Positions 8,684 to 19,976 of a stretch of 64,000 bases of DNA are shown piece after piece. Under the pieces are notes generated by a model. The model saw nothing but the letters and a program-made list of their open reading frames with translations. It was not told the DNA's origin and did no database searches. Position 1 is the first letter of the stretch. Each line of letters starts with the position of its first letter. The stretch comes from Blastocladiella emersonii ATCC 22665 (lineage: Eukaryota > Blastocladiomycota > Blastocladiomycetes > Blastocladiales > Blastocladiaceae), in NCBI GenBank assembly GCA_025594325.1, contig JANHCV010000007.1:806001-870000 (forward strand), given 5' to 3'. A program made the position numbers and the translations under genes.

Positions 8684-11025
8684 ATGGCACCACCTTCCGT
8701 CGTTGCCCCCGGCGGCGGCGCCACGCTGCCGTACCTCGGCAACGGGTCCTCGCCCACCACCACCTCGGGTCCCGGCGCCCCGCTCGCCGCGACCACGTCC
8801 TCGACGGGCGCGAGCAAGTCGGTCGCAGCGCTGCTCGACAACTACCAGCGGTCCCGCCTCGCGTTCGCGCAGGGCATCGCCGACGCGGCCGCCCGCGAGG
8901 CGCACCTCGACCACCTCGCCGCCACGCGCGGCACAATCGTCCCCCTCCTCCGCCCGCTCCTCCTCGATCAGGTCGTCGCGGTCCAGCAGGCCGCAGCGCT
9001 GGCGCTCGGCCGCCTCGCTAACCACTCGCCGAGTCTCGCGGCCCACATTGTCGCGGGCGACGTGCTCCCGCACATCGTGTACTCGCTCGACTCGCCCAAC
9101 GTACGCCTGGACTCGGGATCTGCGTCGACTGGATACTGACACTGGCATGCGAGAGTAGCGCTTCTACAAGAAATCGGCCGCGTTCGTCCTCCGCGCCGTG
9201 GCCCGGCACTCGCCCGAGCTCGCGGCGCATGTCGTCGACGCGCACGCCGTCGATGCACTTGGCGCGTGTCTCCAGGACTTTGACCCGGGAGTCAAGGAGA
9301 GTGCAGCTTGGGCGCTCGGGTACATTGCCAAACACACGACCGGTACGCCCTCTCCTCCGCGTCGCAAAGAACTCAACTGACCCTTCGGTGGATCGCGTAG
9401 AGCTCGCCCAGTCGATCGTCGACGCGGGTCTCGTCCCATCGCTCGTCATGTGCCTGCAGGAGCCCGAGGTCTCCTTGCGTCGCATCGCGGCGTCGGCGCT
9501 GAGCGACCTGTCCAAGCACTCGGCGCAGCTCGCGCAGGCCGTGGTCGATGCGGGCTCGATCCCGCCGCTCGTGGCGCTGATCGGGTCCAACGACGCCAAG
9601 CTCAAGCGACAGGCTGTGTGCGCTCTGTCGCAGGTGGCGCGGCACAGCGTCGATCTCGCCGAGGCCGTGGTCGACGCCGACATCTTCCCGCGCATCCTGT
9701 TGCACTTCCGCGACATGGACGGCGCAGTCCGCCGTCAGGCCGCGGTCCTGATGTGCGAGCTCGCCAAGCACGCGCCGGACCTCGCACAGCTGCTCGTCAA
9801 CGCCGGTGCCGTGACCGCGCTCGTCGACTACCTCGGCGAGGCCCGCGGCGCCGTCGCGCGCGTCCCTGCAATCATGGCGCTCGGGTACGTCGCGGCCTTC
9901 TCCGAGACGCTCGCGCTCGCGGTCGTCGTCGCTCAGGGGATCCCGGCCCTCATGGAGGTGCTCTCGACCGAGGCCGAACCGACGGTCAAGGCGGCGTGCG
10001 CGTGGACGCTCGGCCAGATCGGCCGCCACTCGCCCGACCACGCCAAGGCCCTCGCCGCGCACGCGGTCCTCCCCAAGCTTCTCGCCCTGCTCACGCAGCC
10101 GTCGAACGCGGGGGCCCAGAGCGCGTCGCCGCCCGGGTCCGCCGGCAGCGGCGGGCGCGCGTCGTCGGCGTCGCCCAGCAAGCAGCGCGCGGCCATGATG
10201 AACATGGGCGGGTCGGGCAATGGGCACGCGATCGACCAGACGGACGACTCGGTCGGCGCGACGACGAGTGGGAGCACGGGCCACGGCGGCGGGGCCATGG
10301 TGGGCGCCGATGCTGCGGCGGCCGAGTACACGGACGCGACGGCGGACATGAAGCTCAAGGCGAAGCGCGCGCTCAAGGCGATCCTCGAGAAGACGCTCGC
10401 GCTCGACGCCCTCGACCCGCTCGTCAAGCTGCGCACGCCGCCCAACATCCTCAAGCACGTGCTCGCGCAGCTCGCCAAGATCCTGCCCAACGACGTGGCG
10501 TCGCGCCGCCGGTTCGTCACCTCGGGCTGCTGCCAGCGCGTCCAGGAGATCGCCGCCGCGTACCGCGGGAACGCGCCCGAGCCCGACCCGGCGTGGACCG
10601 CCAGCAAGATGGCCGAGTCGATCCGCCAGATCAACGCGTGCTTCCCCGAGGAGATCGTCCGGTACTACTCGCCGGGCTACTCGGCGCAGCTCCTCCAGAA
10701 GCTCGACGGGTACGTCTCGGGCGCCGGTAACGCGCCGGGGACAGGTGACGGCGACGGGATGGCGGCGGCGAATGGTGCGATGCGCGGATCCCGCGGGTCC
10801 GTGGACGCCACCACGCACGCGGCGACGGTCGGGTCGCAGTCGTCGCTCCCCATGTCGGGCGGCGGCGCCGAGCAATCGAGCGCACCTGGATCGGCCGGCG
10901 CCGCGCGTGAGACCACCGGGCCGGGGTCCGCGGGGACTGCTGCGCGGTCGGGGCCGGGTAGCGCGGGTGTACCAGGAACCGGCTCCCGCGCCGCGGGCTC
11001 GGCGGCGGCGGCTGGCGGTCAATAG
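8684..11025 (+). CDS. SPAG6: SPAG6/PF16 axonemal central-apparatus armadillo protein
   Basis: Three exons (8684-9100, 9159-9342, 9401-11025) with GTACGC...TAG introns give 741 residues. The exon joins restore the family sequence exactly: SPN|RFYKKS and IAKHTT|ELAQS. The armadillo repeats read as in SPAG6: KKSAAFVLRAVARHSPEL, DPGVKESAAWALGYIAKHT, RIAASALSDLSKHS, KRQAVCALSQVARHS, LGYVAAFSETLA, WTLGQIGRHSPDHAK, and the C-terminal PPNILKHVLAQLAKILP, RRRFVTSGCCQRVQEI and CFPEEIVRYYSPGYS. SPAG6/PF16 stabilises the C1 microtubule of the central pair and is needed for flagellar beating. About 85 Gly/Ser/Ala residues are inserted before the last armadillo helices. A tail of about 115 low-complexity residues makes it longer than the usual 500-510. 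Confidence 0.96.
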
Positions 11026-11274
11026 TGGGAGCTTAGACGTTTGATGTTCTTGATTCGATTTGATGTTCGTTTTCTTCATACACGGTTCGTTTTCTTGTCA
11101 AGGAGACGCGCGGGTCATGAGCACGCGGCGCACGCGACCGACGCGCTCAGAGTTTTTGCGCGGCACCCCTGGTTTCTCCGCCGCCAGCCGACCATCCTCG
11201 GTCCCTCGCTCTCATCCCACGCCATCTGCTACGCATCAACGACCTTGATTACTTGCTGCAACTGGTCCATCTCC

Positions 11275-13063
11275 ATGACAGCAGCATCTACCTTGGCCGT
11301 CACGGCCCCGCGGCCCGCCGCCGTCGCGGCAAACGGGTCGGGGCAGGTCCTCCCGCTACTCCGCCTGCTCGTCGTCCTGCTGCCCCCGTCACTCCTCAGC
11401 AGTACGCATCAACGTCCGAGGACATTTACAGGGTAGTGTTGACGGTCGTCGATGCATCCGCGTAGCCCTCCCGCTCGGCCGGTCGTGGGACCTCGTCCAC
11501 TACCTGTTCCTCGAGCTCTCGGTCATCGCGCTCTTCCGCACCCTCCTCGGCCTGCCGGACCCGGCTCAGGTGCTGGGCGTTGTTCCTCCGCCCGCTCCCG
11601 CGGTCGCTGCCCGCGCCGTCCCGCCATCGGCGACCATCCAGGTCGTCGGCGGGCCCGCCAAGGCGCCGCGCCAGCGCGGCCCGAGCGCCGTGCACGTTGA
11701 GGAGGAAGACGTCGCTCCCGGCACCGCTGTCGTCGTTGCGGCCGGTGAGCCGCAGGAGGAGGACGTGGATCTCGGTCCCGCCGACGACGGTGCCGCTGCT
11801 GCCGGCCCCGTGCACCCGCTCCTCGCGCGCGTCAACCCGCTCATCGACAAGCTCATGCGCATGGTGGCCGTCATGAACGACGCGCAGGCCGACGCTGAGG
11901 CGTGGGAGCTGGTCGTCGACCGCGGCGACGCCGTCAAGGTGTGGCGGTCGCGCACCAACGAGCACCAGTACCGCCTGCTCGGCATCTTTGACGCGGTACG
12001 CTGAAAGTGTCCAAATCCGGACGCGAACGTGGTGGTGGTGGCTGGTGCGTGTGCTGACGCGTCGCGACCGCTGTGTAGCCGCTGTACACGACGTTTGACT
12101 TTCTCAACGATATCGAAGCGCGGCCCGGATGGTACAAGAGCTGCTATGACCGGTCCCGCGCCGCAGTTAGCTCACCGCCGCGCGTCATGGTGTAGGGACG
12201 AGATGACCGACTCGACGCGGATCCTCGAGCACCTGTCGCCGACGACGCGCGTGCAGCAGATCAAGATCAAGGCCATCTGGCCGACCTCGGCCCGCGACCT
12301 GTGCGTGCTCTCGCACTGGCGCCGGTCCTCGCCGACCCAGCTCGTCGCCTGCACCACCTCCGTCGACCACCCCGACGCTCCCGAGCTCCCCGGCGTCGTG
12401 CGCATGTGGGCCGACTGCGCCGGCCAGATCTGCGACCGCGTCGTCGTCAACGGCATCGAGAAGACGCGCGTCCTCCAGATCGCCGACGGTGATCCGAAGG
12501 GATGGGTGCCCAAGTCGGTGCTCACCATGGGTACGTCCCCTTCGGGTATTGGTGTGGGGTGAATGGGAGCTGACCGGGCGCGCCGTGTAGTCGCGACCAA
12601 GGCCATGCCCAACTCGTTCCTCAAGGTCAACGAGCTCGTGTCCAAGCTCCCGCACGTCGCCAAGTCACGCTACTTTCCCGACACGGACGGCGCCGAGGCT
12701 TCTTCCAGTTCCGCAAAACCGTCGTCGACTGCCTCGCGTAAACCTGCTGCTGCCGGTGCCCCGCCCAAGTCGACTCCTTCGGCGACGCAAACCAGCAACC
12801 CCTCCGTCAACCCACCTCCTCCCGCTCCCACCACCGTCACTGCGACGCACACGACGCGCGTCGTCGTCACGCCGCCAAGGTCGTGGCTCGAGCGGTACCC
12901 GGGCCCGATCCTGCGCGCCGTGCACCGCGTCGTCACCGCCGCGAGCCCGTACGCCGTCTCGGCCATGCTGGTCATGATGGTCGTGCAGCGGCTGCGCGCG
13001 GGCAACGGCGCGGCAGGCAGCGGGATCCTCGGGATGCTCCCGTTCGGCGGATCGCGCCGGTAG
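11275..13063 (+). CDS. START-domain lipid-binding protein with hydrophobic N- and C-terminal segments
   Basis: Five exons fit: 11275-11401, 11466-11995, 12079-12152, 12196-12530 and 12591-13063 (512 residues). All acceptors are TAG. The START domain begins near residue 175 (LMRMVAVMNDAQ...DAEAWELVVDRGDAVKVWRS) and continues with PLYTTFDFLNDIEARPGW, CYDRDEMTDSTRILEHL, IKIKAIWPTSARDLCVLSHW, TTSVDHPDAPELPGVVRM and GDPKGWVPKSVLTM. These blocks are closest, from memory, to the CERT/STARD11 START domain, which carries ceramide. There is no PH domain. The N-terminus instead has two hydrophobic stretches (about residues 20-45 and 50-75). The C-terminal 60 residues hold another (SPYAVSAMLVMMVVQRL) after a Pro/Ser linker. 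Membrane-anchored lipid transfer at a contact site is an inference. The start codon is the least certain part. Confidence 0.8.
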
Positions 13064-13228
13064 TTCAGTTGATGTGTTTGTGCGGTTTTGGACAGAGCGC
13101 ATGAATACAGTGATTTATGAGAAGCAAAAGGCTACAAAAATGTACAACGCGAGGGCACGAAGCGGGCGCGCGGAGGGGGCAGATCTATACAGGGAGGGAG
13201 CATCATCGTCTTGACTTGACTTCTCGTC

Positions 13229-15996
13229 TTACTTGGGTGACGTCCGCGTCGACATCGACGGTCCGTTCGCAAACTCGACGCCGGACATGGCCTCGGACGC
13301 CGTGGGCGACGCGCCGCCCGCACCGACGCCGCGCAGCGCGAACAGGCCTGGCTGCATCCACGGCATCGACTGGCGGTCGAGCGAGTCCATGCGCTCGTAG
13401 CCCGACGCGAGCGACTCCTCGGCAACGCTGCGGTCGAGCGTAACGCCCGCGCCGCCGCCCGCAATCGACTCAGGCGGCAGCTCGTACACGCTGCTCATGG
13501 GCCGCGCGCCCGGCGCCAGGTACCGCGCCGCCAGCAGGCCGAACGGGACGACCGGCTCGCCGCTCGTCGGCGTCCCGCCGTGGTACAGCGTGCGCGCCGA
13601 GACCACGGAGGACGCGGGCTGCGGCGTCGTCGTGGTGCCGACGGCCGACTCGGCGTCCACGTCATCCAGCAGCACCGCGTCGTCCGGGTTACTAGATGAG
13701 CCGCGCGCGCTCCCGCTCGCCGTCGACGGCATCTCGGAAAGGCGCGACTCGATGCGCGCCATCACCGCAGCCGCCGTCGCGCTGAGCGCCAGCAGGTCCG
13801 CGTTGTTCCCGCCGCTGCCACTAGGCCCATTCGTCGGCACCGCGCCCGTGTGGATCGCCGGCGGAATCGCAATCGACAGCGGCGTGATGGATCCGCGTCG
13901 CGGCGGCGTGCTCGTGAGGTGCGCGGGGAGCGACGGCCGGCGGCCCGTGGACCCGGGCGGCGACCCGCTCGCGACCGACCCGTTGACGGGCGTCCCGATC
14001 CGGCTCAGCGGAATCAGCAGCTCGGGTGACGACCCGCGTCGCGCCGTCGGCACGTGCGCCGTCGCTGCGGGGACCGGCGGCGGCATCGGCGGGAGGTGCG
14101 AGTACCGGTTCGTGGCGGGCGGGGGCAGGTCAGACCCGCTGCCGAACTGCGAGTACGTCGGTGTCGCCGCGGGAAGCGAGAAGTCGACCCCGTCCGTCGT
14201 CGATCCGCGGCGGCCTAGCGTGGTCGGCGGGACAGGCGCGGGGAGCGAGCCGGCGGGCGGGAGGATCGACGGTGGGCGAGCGCCTGGGCCGTTGTTGCCG
14301 TTGTTGACGATGGCCGCCAGCGCGGGACTCATGAAGGACATCGTGTTGCCGTTGCCGCGGTTCGGACCCGGACCCATGAACGAGTTGGTGTTGTTCGGGC
14401 CAGGGCCACCGTTGCCCATGAACGAGTTGGTGTTGTTCGAGCCAGGGCCGCCGTTGCCCATGTACGACGAGTTGGGACCAGGGCCGCCGGGACCGTTCGG
14501 CAGGAAGTTGTTGCCGCCGCCGCCGCTGCTCATGCCCGACGGACCGTTAATGTTGTTGAAGTTGCTGTTGGAGGATCCGTTGCCGTTGAAGTTGTTGGAG
14601 GGGCCGTTGTTGCTGTTGAAGTTATTCGATGGCCCGTTACCATTGAAGTTGTTGCTCGAAGGCCCGTTGTTGCCGCTGAAGTTGCTGCCCGGCCCGCCGT
14701 TGCTGTTATACCCGACGCCGTTCCCGCCGTAGTACCCGGACCCCGCGGACATTGGCGGCGCGCCGCTACCGCTGCCGTAGAAGCTGCCGGTATGCGGGGA
14801 CACGAACGAGTTGGCGCGTCCGGCGGCGCCGCCCTGGAACGCGGGCGAGGAGGCCATGTGCCCGCCGCGTCCGTTCGGTGGCCCCGCCGAGCCGTTGATC
14901 AGGCTGGCGTCGGACCCACGTCGCGCGAACGGAACAGACGCGTCGTTGGCGGCCTGCGACGCGCTGCCATTTTGGTACGCGCGCGTCTGCGCCGTCGGCT
15001 GGAACTTGGACACGGACGGCCGGTGGAGCGACTGGATCCCGCTCCCGGGCATGCCGGCCGCGGCGGCGGCCGCGCGCAGCGGCGCCGTCAGGAGGTACAG
15101 GCACCACACGGTGAGCGCGGCCGAGGCGATGGATGACACAAGAACGCCCATGTCGAGGACCATGGGCGGCAGGCCCGTGCGCGTCAGCGGCGACGCGATG
15201 TCGACAAGGATCGGCGCCACGACCGTCAGGCCCGCGGCCGCCGCGGTGCCCCAGGGCACGGCACCGCGCGCGCTGGCCACAGCGAACACGATCGCGGCTA
15301 CGGCGTGCGCGCCGAGACGAGACAGGTGCAGGTAGTCGATCAGGTCGCCGCCGGGGGCCGACCGGCTCGGTTGCAGCATCGTGACGGGTGCCGAGGCGGC
15401 GACGTAGATGAGCGTCGCAGCGAACGCGAGCGTGGTCCCGACGACCGTGCCCGCGGTGGTCACCGTGGCCGCGTTGCCCGCGCGCCGCCCCGTCGACAGC
15501 TCCGGGTGCGCCGACCACTGGCGGCCGGCCACGAGCATCCACGCGGCCCACGCGAGCATGCCGGCGATTTCGATGGCGCAGTGGACGCCGGGCAGCATCT
15601 CGCGCGCCGTGGCGTTGAACGAGACTTCGGACCGGAGCCCGTTCAGCAGCAGGTGGTTGGCCGTGGTGGCTTTCACGCCCGGCGCGAGCGGCGGGAGCAC
15701 CGACTGCTGGTACTTGAGCGCGGCTTCCCAGAACCGCGCCGTCGCGGCCGTCGTTACGGCGACGCCGACGGTCGCCAGGAAGATTTTGGTCGTGCGATCG
15801 ATGCGCCGGCGAAGCGTGATGGACAGCCGCGTCGTCGTCTGCGGCAGGCGGTACACGTGCGTGGCCAGTGTGCCCAGCGTGGCCACTTGGATCAGGCCGG
15901 TCGCGAGTGGGATGTAGTCTGCGGGACAAGACGAGGGCGGTGAGGACCGATGGCCCCGGACGGGCGATGTCGCGAGGGCGTACCTGAGTACGACAT
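13229..15996 (-). CDS. Multi-pass membrane protein with Asn/Gly-rich tail, unrecognised
   Basis: A 13-nt first exon (15996-15984) splices over a 65-nt GTACGC...CAG intron to 15918-13229, giving 900 residues. The N-terminal 270 residues contain about six hydrophobic segments (e.g. IFLATVGVAVTTAATA, IAGMLAWAAWMLVAG, TTLAFAATLIYVAA, AHAVAAIVFAVAS, VLVSSIASAALTVWCLYLL). From about residue 290 the protein is disordered: Ser-rich, then an Asn/Gly/Pro repeat tract, then Pro/Thr/Ser-rich sequence. The topology suggests a membrane sensor or scaffold with a long cytosolic tail, but no family motif is seen. The tiny first exon is inferred from the donor and the continuing frame, and could be replaced by a longer upstream exon. 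Confidence 0.62.
14330..14720 (-). repeat. Asn/Gly-rich coding repeats
   Basis: Two imperfect protein repeat sets lie in the tail of the multi-pass membrane protein. One is built on GPSNNFNxNN units and the other on GNGGPGxNNTNSFM units, three adjacent copies. The DNA copies are recognisably tandem (gttgttgccgttgaag-like blocks), so length variation between strains is likely. Confidence 0.75.
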
Positions 15997-16458
15997 GATC
16001 AGTCCATTCACGAAAAGTAGGTGTCGTGTAGTAGTAGTAGAAGGTGTTCGACCAGCGAACTCGTGTGTCTCGCTCGGGACGAGGAGCAGGTCAAGTCAAG
16101 CGGGTGGGTAGGAGGGCAGAGAGCGAGGACAGTAACGTCACGGGCTCTGGTCGAGCGCAACTCGCAGGAGAGAGTCGCGGTGGAAGACAAGGCGCGCAGT
16201 CCTCGCCATCGTGAAAATGATACAAACACGCCATCTGCCTGGGGCTCGGCGCCTCCGCGCTGCCGAAGATTTGTTCATGACCCGACCGCTTCACGCTTCA
16301 TTTCGGCGGTGGTGGCTGTGCGGTGGCTTAGCTCGGTGTGGCGCAGCGCGGGTTCCGCATGTTCATTGAGGTCATTGCGATGGTCTATCGATAGGTATTG
16401 TTCGCATGCGAATGGAGCCATCGATTCAGATATGAGTAGAGGACAAATTGTCGCGAAA
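15997..16458. other. Intergenic, nothing recognised
   Basis: This 462-bp stretch lies upstream of the multi-pass membrane gene and downstream of the next minus-strand gene. It has an AT-richer part near 16355-16470. No ORF with codon use like the real genes, no RNA gene and no clear promoter motif are seen. Confidence 0.4.
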
Positions 16459-17429
16459 CTAACGCTCCCGCCGTGGAACAAGACTTGATGTTTCGCTGTG
16501 GTCGGGTGATGCGAGGGATGATGCGTTGCTGTCGACGACGGCGAAGGGACTGATGGGTAGCTGGACGCGCGCGTACTGTCCCCCCGTGGAACCACTTGAA
16601 AGTCTACGACCACGGTAACCATGGTCATGACCAGCATCCGCTCGTTCGAGGTCCGGCGCCGCGATATCCGCACTCGCGAGCAACGGACCCGCGCTTCCCG
16701 GCTCACTTGCGTCGCTGCTGAGCTCGGCATCAGGCCCTCGATCAGCCGCAACAGCGATACCGAGTGCCGCTGCATCGCCGCCCCGCTCGACATCCGCCTT
16801 GCGACCCGGTATCTTCTCCCGCCCACGCCGCTGCCGCCTCCACGTGAGCCACCGCGCACCGGCCAGCACGCTCGCGACGATGAGCACGAGCGTGACGAGC
16901 GGATACCAGTCGAAGAAGGTGTGGCCCCACAGCTCGCGGATCGCCGAGGTGCGGCCGCGGTTCTCGATGGTGCCGATCTGCTCGTCGGTAAGGTTGGTGC
17001 CCGCGTACTGCTCCGTGATGGGCGGGTTCGCGGCGGCGGCGTTGTCTTGGCCGGGCAGCCACGCGGCGCCGTGGTCCTCGCCGGCGTCGATGGCCGAGCC
17101 GGGTGTTTTGGTTGGCTGCAGGGCGCGCAAGGTGGTGGCGGGTGCGGTGGCCGCACGGGAGGTGCTCGTGACGGCGACCTCTAGAAAGGTTGCAGTATGA
17201 GTTGACTGAAGGACGAGGCGAGCAGCAGGGGCGAGGCACCGTTGTCCAAGGGCGGAGCCGTGTCGCTGCCAAGGCTCACGCCGCCGAGCAGTGCACGGCC
17301 GGGTATCAGCGTCGCTCGCGGACCGTTCGCCGACGTAGTCGTCCGCACTTGGCCGAGGTCAAGCGACGGCGTGGTTGCAGCGCCGGCAGCGCTCGATGGC
17401 ACCGGACTGGCCATGGTCACAGCACTCAT
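16459..17429 (-). CDS. Single-pass membrane protein, IENRG family, shorter tandem paralogue
   Basis: Two exons fit: 17429-17240 and 17180-16459, joined over a 59-nt GTGCCT...CTAG intron (303 residues). The product shares several blocks with the neighbour at 17801-19459. GRALLGGVSLG is followed by a Ser/Thr linker, then NLTDEQIGTIENRGRTSAIR directly before one transmembrane helix (WYPLVTLVLIVASVLAGARW) and a basic stop-transfer run (RRQRRGREK). The cytosolic tail is acidic and Ser-rich. Unlike its neighbour it has no signal peptide from the first ATG. Either an upstream exon is missed or this copy is 5'-truncated by the duplication. The donor GTGCCT is not the local GTACG type. Function unknown. 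Confidence 0.55.
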
Positions 17430-17800
17430 CGTCGTGTCGTCTTTGAGGTCCAAGCGAGCGAGCCTCGTGGCAAGAGTGTGTGGCGTGCCAACGACTTCAA
17501 AGTGGCGTCTTGAAAGCGGTGCATCGCGGGGAGAAGCGAGCGAACCTGTGATGGTGTTTGGACATGCGGCGGGAGCGATCGCTCCCGCACTCGCGAGTGA
17601 TGGCCGAGTGATGGTGGAGAATCTGATGGTGGCGCAGCTGAACGTGGCGCGACGCGTGTGGATGACTGAAGACTACTTTTTATTCGCACACGATTAGGAG
17701 GAAGTTACAGGACACACTTAGAGGGGAAGGGGAGAAGATATAAGACTCTTCGCGCGGGCACACACACGAGGCCGCGCGATCGATCGGATCACTTGACGCA
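17430..17800. other. Gap between tandem paralogues
   Basis: This 371-bp spacer between the two IENRG-family genes should hold the 3' UTR of the upstream copy and the promoter of the downstream one. No TATA box or missing signal-peptide exon was found by eye. Confidence 0.4.
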
Positions 17801-19459
17801 TCACCGCTGCCGTGCTGGAACAAGCGCCGCGGCCACGTCGTCGTCGTAGCTGGTGCGGGACGGAGGCACGAGCGTCGCGTCCGAGTCCACAATGACGGGG
17901 CTGAGCTGCGACAGCGACGGGCGGTAGCTGTCAAAGCTGCTGCTGGAACGCGACGAGAGGGTGTCGTCCTCCTTGACGACGAGGCACGCGTCAGCGAGAT
18001 CGGCTTCGGGGATCAGCGTGTCAGCGTTGCTCGGACGGCGTAGGTCAGGTTCGATGTCGATCGAGTTGTTGCGGGGTATGGTGGGGGTTTCGTCTTGGTC
18101 TAGGGTATTGTTGCTGATCAGGTTGTCGAAGCTGGGCGACACACCACCGCCGCCAGCGCGCTGCGCCTTGGCATCGCTCGCCCGTTCCTGCAGCCGCCGG
18201 CCCGCATACCACTGCCGCGCAGCGACGATCCCAGCGACCGCCGCGACGACTGCGACGAGCGGCCCCCACTCAGCGACGACGCCGAGCGCCCACCGCTCGC
18301 GGATCGACGAGGTGATGCCGCGGTTCTCGATGATGTGGATCTGCTCGTCGGTCAGGTTCGCGCGAGCGTACCGCACCGTGACGGACGCGTCCACGTCGCT
18401 CGTCTTGTTGCCCGGCGCTTCGCGGCGCGGCGCGGCGCCGACGTCGGCGAGCTGCAGGTCCTCGTCGCCGTCGTCAACGGTGGACCCGGGTGTCCGGCTC
18501 GCGCGCGGCGCGCGGGTAGTGGTGGTGCGGCTCGCGCTGCCGCCGAGGATCTCTGGAGGGAGTGTGGTGGAGGTTGGTCGAGGCGCTAGACCGGGGAGGA
18601 CGAGGCCGGGGAGCGAGGTGCCCGTTGGGGAGCTGGGCGACGATGATGATGGAAGGGTAGAGGTGGCGGTACCGTTGCCGTGCGGCAGAGTTGCGGTAGA
18701 GGTATCGTTGCCAAGGCTCACGCCGCCGAGCAGGGCACGACCAGACGGCGACGGGGCCGGGGCGATCGATGACGAGTTGGACGACACGGTCACGGTGACG
18801 TTGGCCGTCGTCGGCGCCATCGATACGACGCCGGAGGTGCCCATCGCCGCGCCCGACAGCGGGCTGGCAGTTGCGGTAGCGTTCATGGAGGAGGCGGGCG
18901 GGGGCGATGAGGGAGCGGTTGGGATTGGCGGTTTGGGAGAGGTGGGATCGTCGTCGCGCAGGCGCGGGGCGGCGGGTGCGGTGGCGCGGACAGAGTGCGC
19001 CGGCATGGACGTGGAAGGTGCGGCTGCTGAGGCTGAGCTGGAACTGGAAGCCGAAACTGGCGCGGGCGAAGCCCGATCATCACGGCCGCCATGGGCAATG
19101 AATGGCGTCCCGAGCCATGCGTCGGCGGAAGCAACACCAGCGGTGGCGGGGATCAGGCCGCGGTCCCGAGGCGACGGAACCTGAACCTGATCGATGGCCC
19201 GTGCGACGGCGTCGAGGGCGGCCACGGGTGAGCCAGCTCCGCCAGCCGCAGCAGACCGCAGCGCTTGTCGTGATCGGACGGCGGCGGGCAACGGGTCCAC
19301 AGACTGGCCACGGAGGTCGGCAGGGACGGGCTGCGGCGGCGGCCCAGGCAGTGCGCCGCTGCTGAGCGGGGCCGCCAAACTGGGGGCCGCGAGCGCGGCC
19401 GCCGCAGCGATCGCGATCAGCAGGTGGCACAGTCGCGCGAAGGTGGGCGATCGTGTCAT
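17801..19459 (-). CDS. Single-pass type I membrane protein, IENRG family
   Basis: An intron-less ORF of 552 residues. It begins with a clear signal peptide (MTRSPTFARLCHLLIAIAAA then AALAAPSLA). About 340 Ser/Thr/Pro/Ala-rich residues follow, with several Asn-x-Ser/Thr sites, as expected for a heavily glycosylated ectodomain. Next come the block NLTDEQIHIIENRGITSSIR, one transmembrane helix (EWGPLVAVVAAVAGIVAARQW), a basic stop (AGRRLQER), and a cytosolic tail of about 130 residues with acidic and Ser-rich motifs (IPRNNSIDIEPD). The juxtamembrane block and a GRALLGGVSLG block are shared with the tandem neighbour. A cell-surface sensor or wall-linked protein is plausible, but the family is not recognised. 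Confidence 0.72.
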   Translation of the reverse strand: MTRSPTFARLCHLLIAIAAAAALAAPSLAAPLSSGALPGPPPQPVPADLRGQSVDPLPAAVRSRQALRSAAAGGAGSPVAALDAVARAIDQVQVPSPRDRGLIPATAGVASADAWLGTPFIAHGGRDDRASPAPVSASSSSSASAAAPSTSMPAHSVRATAPAAPRLRDDDPTSPKPPIPTAPSSPPPASSMNATATASPLSGAAMGTSGVVSMAPTTANVTVTVSSNSSSIAPAPSPSGRALLGGVSLGNDTSTATLPHGNGTATSTLPSSSSPSSPTGTSLPGLVLPGLAPRPTSTTLPPEILGGSASRTTTTRAPRASRTPGSTVDDGDEDLQLADVGAAPRREAPGNKTSDVDASVTVRYARANLTDEQIHIIENRGITSSIRERWALGVVAEWGPLVAVVAAVAGIVAARQWYAGRRLQERASDAKAQRAGGGGVSPSFDNLISNNTLDQDETPTIPRNNSIDIEPDLRRPSNADTLIPEADLADACLVVKEDDTLSSRSSSSFDSYRPSLSQLSPVIVDSDATLVPPSRTSYDDDVAAALVPARQR

Positions 19460-19976
19460 GGCCGTGGTCGGTGGTCGTGGCCCAAGGGATCAGGGTCGGC
19501 GGCGGCGAGGTTGTGGCGAACGGCAGGTGCGGTGCACGGCACGGGCACGGCAAGAGCGGGGACGGGTGTCTGTGCACGCGCGGACGCAAGAGAGGGAGAG
19601 AGAGCGTAAACGTGTTGCCCGCTCCTCGCGGACGTCGGGACGGCGTGGAAGGTCGTTCGTGGCCGAGAGCGGGCAGCGTGGCCAGCCTTGCAACCGCGCC
19701 ACCGCGGCCATGACACCACACCGGCGCGGGCTGATTGGATCATCGGCGGCCTGTTGTTCGGCGATCGGCGTTTCAGGCCACACCGCGCTCATGCGCCCAT
19801 CCGCTTTGCCCCCATGTATCGGATAGCGGCACGTGCGGTCACGCGGACGAGACGCCGCGCGTGCACCTTGCGCCGCGCCGACGCGTTCCGTTTTGCTTAT
19901 TTGACGCGTCTATCATCACCTCAGGAAGCCACGATCGCGCACGCCACTCGCCGCATCGCGCACCCACCGACCCACC
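19460..19976. promoter_or_regulatory. Divergent upstream region
   Basis: This 517-bp gap lies between the starts of the IENRG-family gene (-) and the V-ATPase accessory-type gene (+). ACGCGT boxes occur near 19881 and 19904 on the right-hand side. No ORF is credible. Confidence 0.4.
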
